A DNA stretch of 9,943 nucleotides, taken from NCBI GenBank assembly GCA_028706995.1, contig JAQTVR010000031.1, forward strand, positions 1 to 9,943, written 5' to 3'. Source of the DNA: Dehalococcoidales bacterium. GTDB taxonomy: Bacteria; Chloroflexota; Dehalococcoidia; Dehalococcoidales; UBA5627. The first letter of the stretch is position 1, and every line of letters begins with the position of its first letter. A program made the position numbers and the translations under genes. Positions 1 through 6,687 of this stretch are shown one piece after another. A model generated the notes under the pieces. The model searched no databases and was not told the DNA's origin. It saw only the letters and a list, made by a program, of their open reading frames with translations.

Positions 1-29
1 GACCACAGGGTAAGGCTAAATACTCTTGA

Positions 30-70
<41 letters not shown>

Positions 71-1471
71 CACCCCGGGAGGGGAGTGAAATAGATCTGA
101 AACCATGTGCCTACAAGCAGTCAGAGGTTGCCTTCGGGCGACTGATGGCGTGCCTATTGAAGAATGAGCCGACGAGTTAATCTATGTAGCAGGTTAAGCA
201 ATTAAGTTGCGGAGCCACAGCGAAAGCGAGTCTGAATAGGGCGTTAGTTGCATAGATTAGACCCGAAGCCGGGTGAGCTACCCATGGTCAGGATGAAGCT
301 TCGATAATCTCGAAGTGAAGGTCCGAACCGGTTAACGTTGCAAAGTTATCGGATGAACTGTGGGTAGAGGTGAAATGCCAAACGAACTCGGTGATAGCTG
401 GTTCTCCCCGAAATGCATCTAGGTGCAGCCTCAGGTATTTGCTAATGGAGGTAGGGCACTGGATAGACTAGGTGAGAGAGTATCTTGCTGAATCTAACCA
501 AACCACGAATGCCATTAGCTAACAACCTGGGAGTGAGACTGCGGGGGCTAAGCTCCGTAGTCGAGAGGGAAACAGCCCAGACCATCAGCTAAGGTCCCTA
601 AGAATATACTAAGTGGAAAAGGAAGTTGGATTGCATAGACAGCCAGGAGGTTGGCTCAGAAGCAGCCATCCTTTAAAGAGTGCGTAACAGCTCACTGGTT
701 GAGTGATACTGCGCCGACAACTCAACGGGGCTAAGTATATTACCGAAGCTATGGCTTTCTGTCTTTGACAGGAGGGGTAGGGGAGCGTTCTCTTTGCAGT
801 GAAGCAGTTGTGTAAACAGCTGTGGAGCGGAGAGAAGTGAGAATGTCGGCATGAGTAGCGCAAGATGTGCGAGAAACATATCCGCCGAATACCTGAGGTT
901 TCCTACGCAAGGTTAATCCGCGTAGGGTTAGTCGGGCCTAAGCCGAGGCTGTGAAGCGTAGGCGATGGACAACGGGTTATTATTCCCGTACCGCTGTTAT
1001 GGAGGTAAAGGGGGGACACGGAAGGTTAGGTTGAGCATACCCATTGGACATGGTGTGTCGTCCACTATAGGTGAAGCCGGGGCAGGCAAATCCACTCCGG
1101 ATATTATAGCTGAAAGTGGGGGGAAGTTGAGAGGAAACTCGATGCGATTCAACTGACGCCATACCGTCAAGAAAAGCCTCGTTACCGTTGAAATAGCAGC
1201 GCCCGTACCGCAAACCGACTCTGGTAGGTAGGGATAAATGTCCCAAGGCGATCGAGATAACCTACGTTAAGGAACTCGGCAATCTAGCCCCGTAACTTCG
1301 GGATAAGGGGTGCCTTCTTTGAAGGTGACACTAAATGGGTCCAAGTGACTGTTTAACAAAAACATAGGTCTCTGCTAAAGCGTAAGCTGATGTATAGGGG
1401 CTGATACCTGCCCAGTGCTGGAAGGTTAAGGAGAGAGGTCAGCGCAAGCAAAGCTTTGAACTGAAGCCCCA

Positions 1472-1514
<43 letters not shown>

Positions 1515-1629
1515 CCCTTGTCGGGTAAGTTCCGACCCGCACGAATGGTGTAACAACTTGGACGCTGTCTTAACGTGGGACTCGGCGAAATTGAAATACC
1601 CGTGAAGATGCGGGTTTCCCGCAACTGGA

Positions 1630-1636
1630 CAAAAAG
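1630..1636 (+). other. Peptidyl-transferase loop, macrolide-binding strand (E. coli 2055-2061)
   Basis: The segment reads C-A-A-A-A-A-G where E. coli has C-G-G-A-A-A-G. A2058 and A2059, the main macrolide contacts, are at 1633 and 1634 and are wild type. Positions 2056 (1631) and 2057 (1632) are A instead of G. The partner of 2057, position 2611, is T at 2180 rather than C, so the closing pair is kept as A-U. Confidence 0.8.
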
Positions 1637-1805
1637 ACCCCGTGGAGCTTTACTACAACTTGGCATTGGGTCTGGGCTTATTATGTGTAGGATAGGTGGG
1701 AGACTGTGAAGCTGGGGCGCTAGCCTCGGTGGAGTCGACGTTGAAATACCACTCTTAGTGATTCTAGACTCTAACCTCAGAGCAAGCTGAGGAACATTGT
1801 CTGGT

Positions 1806-1837
<32 letters not shown>

Positions 1838-1995
1838 CAGTAACGGAGGCGCCCAAAGGTTCCCTCAGGGTGGATGGAAATCACCCGTAGAGTGTATTGG
1901 CATAAGGGAGCTTGACTGTGAGACTTACAAGTCGAGCAGGGACGAAAGTCGGGCAAAGTGATCCCACGGTTCCGTGTGGAAGGGCCGTGGCTTAT

Positions 1996-2026
<31 letters not shown>

Positions 2027-2028
2027 TA

Positions 2029-2098
<70 letters not shown>

Positions 2099-2140
2099 GA
2101 GAAGGTCCCAAGGGTCCGGCTGTTCGCCGGTTAAAGCGGC

Positions 2141-2187
<47 letters not shown>

Positions 2188-2223
2188 TTGTGGGCGTTCG
2201 GAAATTTGAGAGGGTCTCTTTCT

Positions 2224-2235
2224 AGTACGAGAGGA
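2224..2235 (+). other. Sarcin-ricin loop
   Basis: AGTACGAGAGGA is the universal elongation-factor-binding loop of 23S rRNA. The base equivalent to E. coli A2660 is at 2230. Its intact form and position confirm that the 3' domain of the rRNA is complete. Confidence 0.95.
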
Positions 2236-2495
2236 TCGAAAGGGACAGACCAATGGTGTGCCAGTTGTTCCGCCAGGGGCATCGCTGGGTAGCCAAGTCT
2301 GGTTCGGATAAGCGCTGAAAGCATCTAAGTGCGAAGCCGGCCTCAAGATTAGATTTCCCACTCTGGTTCGCCAGAGGTAAGACCGCAAGTAGACTACTTG
2401 TTTGATAGGCAGCGTGTGTAAGCGTCGTAAGGCGTTCAGCTAAGCTGTACTAATGGTCGAGGGCTTGACCTGTTTCAGAATTGATATTAGCGAAG

Positions 2496-2515
2496 TTCTT
2501 TTGACAACAAGAGAA
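2496..2515 (+). other. Small hairpin in the 23S trailer
   Basis: TTCTTTTG (2496-2503) pairs with CAAGAGAA (2508-2515) through one G-U wobble, closing a four-base loop. It lies between the mature 23S end and the terminator. It could be a processing or stability element of the trailer, but the stem is weak and it may be incidental. Confidence 0.35.
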
Positions 2516-2516
2516 G

Positions 2517-2560
2517 TAAAACAAAGCCCATGGATACGTTTATTCGTGGGCTTTGTTTTA
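2517..2560. terminator. Bidirectional intrinsic terminator between 23S and the convergent glycosyltransferase gene
   Basis: Bases 2517-2532 pair with 2545-2560: 14 unbroken Watson-Crick pairs (TAAAACAAAGCCCA with its complement), then a G-U and a G-C pair, around a 12-base loop. The right arm ends GTTTTA and the left arm begins TAAAAC. Transcripts from either strand therefore finish the GC-rich part of the stem and then enter a U-rich tract. The plus side ends the rRNA transcript. The minus side ends the gene whose stop codon is at 2606. Confidence 0.9.
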
Positions 2561-2605
2561 TAATAAGGGGGGAATTAGCCTTGTTAAAGGACAAAAGTGA
2601 AGATA

Positions 2606-3940
2606 TTACAGTCCGTCTAATTGTTTTTGTGTCATCTGCATTGCATTCCGTTTGGCCGGGAAAAATGCTATTATAAAAATAGCGATTACCAGCAAATTAC
2701 GGACAGCCATTATGATAACCGGAGCCGTCTCGTAATATTCGAATTGCTCGTAATTGAGCGGATAAATATATATGGATAAAGCCCCGGCAATTAACGCCAG
2801 GAGGACCATGATATTATTGCCGCGTATGCTTATTAAAGGCAGCAATGGACAGACCCAGATCATATACTGGGCGGAAAAGACCTTATTGAAGATTAAGAAA
2901 GTCAGGACTGCGATAGCGGCATATCTTATAAGCAGGGTTTCTGTTTCTACACGATTGAGTTCTATGTTGGTTATAGCCTTTTGTTTTTTATACAGCTGGT
3001 AAGCAAAGATCAGGCATATTACAAGGAAAGCCCCTGCCATTACATAGAAGGAAGCGCTGGCAAAATTATCCGCCAGTACAGAATCGATGTTAAACGACCC
3101 GTAGGTAAAATCATAATCAACTGTGGTCCATTTAAATAGTTGTCCGAGTATTATAAACGAGCCGTAAGTGCTTTCGGCATGCAACCCGCGATCTAAATGG
3201 TAGGACACCATAGTCCAAAAAGATCCGGCGTCTACAATTAACCAAGGAAGAGCTATTATTAAAATGGCACCCAAAAAAACAGCTATACCCTGGGCCAGTT
3301 GTTTATATTGCTTTTTAATAATAAGCCAGATGGCAAAGAACGGAGCGACAACAACAGGAAAGATCTTGGCCATTACACCCACTGCAACTATACCCCACGA
3401 GGTCTTGTTTTTCCCGGCTATAAAAGCTGCTACCGCTGCCAGCACCATCACTGCAGCCGGCAGGTCGTAACGCTGTGTAACTATCGGCCCGGCTGTTATT
3501 GCCATAAGCAGGGTATAAACGGTCAGCGTCCTTACTTTTGACATATTGATACGTTTGGAGATGTAAATAATTAGGGCAATTGCCAATAGATCGAAGAGCA
3601 GCATCTCTATGGTAAAAGCTATGTAATAGGGAGGCAGGGTTTTAGCGAATAATGCAGGTATTATAAAAAGAATTAGTGCTATGGGAGGATATTCAGATTC
3701 GAAATCGATATACGGAATTTGACCTTCGAGTATCTTGGTAGCGACTATTTTTTCAATGGCTCCGGGAGTAGGAGCTTCATAAAATTTCCAGGTTAAAAAC
3801 GTGAAGATGACAAGAAAAAGAATAACATGTATAACAACCCAGAATTGGGGCTTTTGGGCTAATCTATAAATTCCTTGCGTGAACTTCCGTAGGGGTTCGC
3901 ACTGTATTTTTTTTAACATGCCTGGCTCAAAATCGGACAC
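2606..3940 (-). CDS. Polytopic membrane glycosyltransferase, GT-C / GT87 (DUF2029)-like
   Basis: A 444-residue integral membrane protein with about ten hydrophobic segments, the first near residues 34-52. Features shared with GT87-type polyprenyl-phosphate-sugar transferases include an acidic motif in the first outer loop, PYIDFESEYPP (76-86), where GT-C enzymes place a catalytic carboxylate. Others are RYDLPAAV (157-164), KIFPVVVAPF (192-201), HLDRGLHAEST (248-258) and NKVFSAQYMIW (352-362). The family moves a sugar from a lipid-phosphate carrier to an acceptor on the outer face of the membrane; donor and acceptor cannot be read from sequence. The start is uncertain: the longest frame begins with GTG at 3940 without a clear ribosome binding site, and an ATG at 3919 (437 residues) is an alternative. 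It is a single gene with its own upstream gap of 275 bases and ends at the shared terminator. It could equally be called a conserved membrane protein of the mannosyltransferase superfamily. Confidence 0.8.
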   Translation of the reverse strand: MSDFEPGMLKKIQCEPLRKFTQGIYRLAQKPQFWVVIHVILFLVIFTFLTWKFYEAPTPGAIEKIVATKILEGQIPYIDFESEYPPIALILFIIPALFAKTLPPYYIAFTIEMLLFDLLAIALIIYISKRINMSKVRTLTVYTLLMAITAGPIVTQRYDLPAAVMVLAAVAAFIAGKNKTSWGIVAVGVMAKIFPVVVAPFFAIWLIIKKQYKQLAQGIAVFLGAILIIALPWLIVDAGSFWTMVSYHLDRGLHAESTYGSFIILGQLFKWTTVDYDFTYGSFNIDSVLADNFASASFYVMAGAFLVICLIFAYQLYKKQKAITNIELNRVETETLLIRYAAIAVLTFLIFNKVFSAQYMIWVCPLLPLISIRGNNIMVLLALIAGALSIYIYPLNYEQFEYYETAPVIIMAVRNLLVIAIFIIAFFPAKRNAMQMTQKQLDGL

Positions 3941-4003
3941 ATAATATCTATTAATATAAAACGTAAAAATCGGGTTCGGGTTGCATATTTAATAAGGAAG
4001 TTT

Positions 4004-4029
4004 TATTCACTAAATATTATATATTCACT
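4004..4029 (-). promoter_or_regulatory. Candidate promoter -10 flanked by direct repeats, upstream of the glycosyltransferase gene
   Basis: On the minus strand a TATAAT (4021-4016) lies 76 bases before the GTG start. An identical octamer, AGTGAATA, lies on each side of it (4029-4022 and 4011-4004), 18 bases apart. No convincing -35 box is visible at 16-18 bases. Octamers straddling a -10 would suit a regulator, but in such AT-rich DNA chance is possible. Confidence 0.3.
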
Positions 4030-4045
4030 TTTTTATATGAATGTG

Positions 4046-4073
4046 ATGTTAATTCAGCAGGTGAAATTAACGT
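4046..4073. promoter_or_regulatory. Operator-like inverted repeat
   Basis: ATGTTAATT (4046-4054) and AATTAACGT (4065-4073) form a dyad around a 10-base spacer: eight Watson-Crick positions plus one G-T. Centre-to-centre spacing of about two helical turns fits a dimeric DNA-binding protein. It lies about 105-135 bases upstream of the glycosyltransferase start. The regulator is unknown. Confidence 0.35.
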
Positions 4074-4093
4074 GTGTACATGTCAATTTATAA

Positions 4094-4129
4094 AACACTC
4101 GGTTTGATGATAACACTCGGATATTTGAT
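4094..4129. repeat. Tandem 18-base direct repeat
   Basis: Two adjacent 18-base units both begin AACACTCGG (4094-4102 and 4112-4120) and agree at 14 of 18 positions. They lie in the gap between the end of the acetyltransferase gene and the glycosyltransferase gene. An open frame spans them on the plus strand but is not convincing as a gene. The rest of 3941-4215 holds the promoter and dyad candidates listed here and nothing else I can name. Confidence 0.4.
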
Positions 4130-4215
4130 ATGTCAACATAAAAAAGGGGAAAATATTAATTATCCGGTATCAACTAAGTTCCCTGAGTATGTGTTTAGAT
4201 ATCATTTGGACGGAA

Positions 4216-4701
4216 CTAGCAAGCCAGTTTTTTCCGGTAAACGATCTTTCCATCTCCCGGGGCATAAAAATCGGCAATATTGCAGATCTCTACATAGTCA
4301 TTCGTAATATAAAAATGACGTGTCTTCCCATACTGTTCCCTGGAAGATGTCTCTATAAATGACATCTTCCCTCCGGCTTTAATTATTTGTTCTTCGGCAG
4401 CCTTTAACAGGGCGGTGCCTGTTCCTTTTCCCTGTTGCTTACGGTCAACTGCCAGCCAGTAAAGGTCCCAGGAGCTTTGTGTTAAGGGAATAAGCCCATA
4501 GCTGATAAAGCCGGCAAAAGCGCCTGTTTCAGTTTCGGCTCCCAGCGAGAAATATCCGGATGTCTCGGGTTTATCCAGCGAGCCATCGACAACCTCTTCG
4601 GCTATTATTACTTCATCCGGTGTAAACTCCGGCGTATTCTTAAGGATTAACAATAATGCTGCCTTATCTTCTTTTTTAAGCGGTCGTATTTTAATAGTCA
4701 A
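4216..4701 (-). CDS. GNAT-family N-acetyltransferase, last gene of the aminomutase/ATP-grasp operon
   Basis: A 161-residue single-domain GNAT enzyme expected to transfer an acetyl (or other acyl) group from CoA to an amine. The acetyl-CoA signature is clear: strand DLYWLAVD (79-86), then the pyrophosphate loop QGKGTG (90-95) and helix TALLKAAEE. FIETSS (115-120) and HFYITNDY (129-136) match the later strands and the FY-type helix of the fold. I choose TTG at 4701 because GGAG at 4712-4709 sits seven bases upstream. The longer frame from ATG at 4749 has no such site and would overlap the ligase by 59 bases. With TTG the overlap with the preceding ligase is 11 bases, suggesting translational coupling. 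It is much shorter than the beta-lysine acetyltransferase AblB/YodP, so it is not that protein, but its partnership with KamA suggests a beta-amino-acid or peptide amine as substrate. No clear terminator follows, only an imperfect hairpin (4174-4219) without a T-run. Confidence 0.85.
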   Translation of the reverse strand: MTIKIRPLKKEDKAALLLILKNTPEFTPDEVIIAEEVVDGSLDKPETSGYFSLGAETETGAFAGFISYGLIPLTQSSWDLYWLAVDRKQQGKGTGTALLKAAEEQIIKAGGKMSFIETSSREQYGKTRHFYITNDYVEICNIADFYAPGDGKIVYRKKLAC

Positions 4702-5698
4702 TCCTTCTCTCCATTGCCAGTTGTAATATTTTATCAATAAATTTAGCATAGGTCATGCCACAGGTTCTTGCTTGCAGGCTTGCGCCTGCATCAGGGGAGA
4801 TATCCGGGTTAGGGTTAACCTCTATTACATACACATGACCAAGATTGTCCATACGCATATCTACCCGCGCATAGCCGCAGCAGCCTATAGTTGAATAAGT
4901 TTGCAGCGCAGTTTCTACGATATCTGTTCTGGTAATGCTGTCTATTTTTGCCGGGCACTGAGGTTTAGTCGCTCTGTAATATACGCTGTCCGTCAGCCAT
5001 TTAGCTTCATATGTTAAAATCCTGGGCATACCTTCAGGCAGTGAAAAACAAATCTCGGAGATCGGCAGAGGGGTCAGTATGTCATTCCCCATAACGGTAA
5101 TGTTGAATTCGCGCCCGTCTATGTATTCCTCCACCAGGGCTTTTTTGTTATACATCCGGCTAAGCCGTGTAACTACTTCTTTTAATGAATCATAGTCATA
5201 AACCACATTTTTTTCAGTCAGGCTATGGCTGGCATCCTCGGCGTTGGGTTTAATGATGCATGGGAAGTTAAGTTTAAAGGAATTCAGATTTGTTTCATCC
5301 ATTAACTGGAAATCAGGTATTCTAATACCTGCTTCATGTAATACCTTTTTTGTGGTGGATTTATCCAGCGCCAGTCTGAGAGCTGAAGCCGGAGACCCTG
5401 TGTATGGAATCCTCAGGCATTCCAGTTTATCCACTATTTCAGCTTCTGTTTCAGGAAAACCGCAAAAGCCTTCGAACAGATTGAAAACAGCATCAGCTTT
5501 TATTTCTGAGAGCTTTGAATAAGCCTGTTCTTTTGGTAGAGACAGGGGGATTTTAGAAGTCCTGTAGCCAAGCTCCCGTAGTGCTTTTTCGACTGCCGCT
5601 ACTTCAATCAGTACGCCCTCTTCTGCTGCCCGCTCCTGTCTTAAGTCATAGTAGCTGGCAACAGGTTGGTTGTATATTATTGTGATACTTGCGGGCAT
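4691..5698 (-). CDS. Divergent D-Ala-D-Ala-ligase-like ATP-grasp ligase (second of two)
   Basis: A 335-residue ATP-grasp enzyme expected to activate a carboxylate as acyl-phosphate and join it to an amine. Visible landmarks of the D-Ala-D-Ala ligase superfamily are VFNLFEG (71-77), LALDKS (109-114), IIKP (148-151) with the ATP-binding lysine, LVEEYIDGREFNITVMG (188-204), and the metal-binding triad D280, E293 and N295 in ARVDMRMD and VIEVNPNPD. The glycine-rich phosphate loop, normally like GSSxG, reads NAEDASHS (152-159), so nucleotide or substrate handling is altered. The C-terminal loop NPDISPDAG also departs from the classic ligase. It starts at ATG 5698 with AAAAGG eight bases upstream, inside the preceding ligase gene (22-base overlap). 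It differs strongly from its neighbour, which argues for two distinct ligation steps. A cell-wall D-Ala ligase role is unlikely given the pairing and context, but the substrate is unknown. Confidence 0.88.
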   Translation of the reverse strand: MPASITIIYNQPVASYYDLRQERAAEEGVLIEVAAVEKALRELGYRTSKIPLSLPKEQAYSKLSEIKADAVFNLFEGFCGFPETEAEIVDKLECLRIPYTGSPASALRLALDKSTTKKVLHEAGIRIPDFQLMDETNLNSFKLNFPCIIKPNAEDASHSLTEKNVVYDYDSLKEVVTRLSRMYNKKALVEEYIDGREFNITVMGNDILTPLPISEICFSLPEGMPRILTYEAKWLTDSVYYRATKPQCPAKIDSITRTDIVETALQTYSTIGCCGYARVDMRMDNLGHVYVIEVNPNPDISPDAGASLQARTCGMTYAKFIDKILQLAMERRIDY

Positions 5699-6687
5699 AA
5701 TGCATACCTTTTAACAGCCGCAGTAAGTACCTTGTTGACCAATTCCGGGTGATATATCCCCAGCATCTTTGCCATAATGACCAGGTCGCTGTGGCTCCCC
5801 AGTCCCGGGAGGGGATTTATCTCGATAAAATATGGTGTGTCATTATTTCCCAGCCTGAAATCGAGGCGGGCAAAATCGCGGCAACCAAGAATATTGAAAA
5901 TTTTAAGGCTGGCTTCTTCCAATCTTTTTATAATACCGGTATCCAGTTTCGGCGGGCATTCATAATCTATCAGCTTCAGGTAGTCTCGCTTGACCTCCAG
6001 TGAATAAACGAAGTGTTCAACTCTATTTCTCGGTAGGACTCGCATGATTCCTAATACTTCAGTAGGTGAATTGCCTGTCATGCCGACGGTGATCTCATCA
6101 CCGCTAATGAATTCTTCGACCATGACCGACTGGTTATAACCTTCGAAGAGTCGGTTGGCTTCAGCTTCGAGTTCCTTCATATTCATAACTACCGAGGTCA
6201 GCCTGACCCCTTTGCTGGAACCTTCGTGTGCCGGTTTTATCATCAATGGAAAGGAAAAAATCTTCCAGTCTGTATCGTGAATTTCTTCTATGCCGGATAT
6301 TAGTTTCCATTTGGGCGTGATAACACCCTCCGTGGCGACCATCTTCTTCGTCAGGGCTTTATCCAGGCAGATAGCCAGGCACAGCGGGTCGGAACCGGAG
6401 TAGGGAATATCCAGCATTTCAAGAATGCAGGGAACCTGGGATTCGCGGCTTCGGTAATTGCCCTGTCCTTCGGCAATATTGAAGACAAAATCGACACGCT
6501 CACTGCGGATTTTATCGAGGAAAGAACTCCCCCCGCCCAGCGAAACAACATCATGCCCGTTCGCTTTAAGTGATGTCTTGATTAACTCAACAGTCTCCAT
6601 GGAGTCATATTCCTCCATGGAGTCGTCGATAAATACACTAACCGGCGGTTTATCCGGTTTTAGATCAAACGATAACCCTATCCGCAT
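5677..6687 (-). CDS. D-Ala-D-Ala-ligase-like ATP-grasp ligase (first of two)
   Basis: A 336-residue ATP-grasp amide ligase close in plan to D-alanine-D-alanine ligase. It has FNIAEG (69-74), CLDK (107-110), MIKPAHEGSSKGV (149-161) with the ATP lysine and a classic Gly-Ser-Ser phosphate loop, VEEFISGDE (190-198), and metal ligands D276, E289 and N291 in ARLDF and FIEINPLPG. GLGSHSDL (295-302) replaces the canonical family's C-terminal substrate loop, so D-Ala specificity should not be assumed. It starts at ATG 6687 with GGAGG six bases upstream; both lie inside the end of kamA (23-base overlap). It is likely the first ligase to act after the aminomutase, coupling its beta-amino acid to another amino acid, but the order is inferred only from gene order. 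The alternative is an ordinary Ddl; pairing with a second ligase, KamA and GNAT speaks against that. Confidence 0.9.
   Translation of the reverse strand: MRIGLSFDLKPDKPPVSVFIDDSMEEYDSMETVELIKTSLKANGHDVVSLGGGSSFLDKIRSERVDFVFNIAEGQGNYRSRESQVPCILEMLDIPYSGSDPLCLAICLDKALTKKMVATEGVITPKWKLISGIEEIHDTDWKIFSFPLMIKPAHEGSSKGVRLTSVVMNMKELEAEANRLFEGYNQSVMVEEFISGDEITVGMTGNSPTEVLGIMRVLPRNRVEHFVYSLEVKRDYLKLIDYECPPKLDTGIIKRLEEASLKIFNILGCRDFARLDFRLGNNDTPYFIEINPLPGLGSHSDLVIMAKMLGIYHPELVNKVLTAAVKRYALCPQVSQ

Noticed and set aside
3941..4215. Mobile-element remnant or CRISPR-like repeats
   Set aside because: Repeats are short, only two copies each, imperfect, with no transposase fragment, target duplication or regular spacers.
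4074..4307. 77-codon plus-strand frame beginning at GTG 4074
   Set aside because: It overlaps the acetyltransferase gene antisense by about 90 bases, covers the repeat region, has only a poor upstream AGGTG, and resembles no known protein.
5749..6003. Plus-strand frames opposite the two ligase genes and the aminomutase gene
   Set aside because: They are antisense shadows of strongly conserved minus-strand genes.
5677..6687. Ordinary cell-wall D-alanine-D-alanine ligase
   Set aside because: Superficially fits by motif, but tandem pairing with a divergent second ligase, coupling to kamA and GNAT, and altered C-terminal substrate loops make a peptidoglycan role the weaker reading. It is not excluded.
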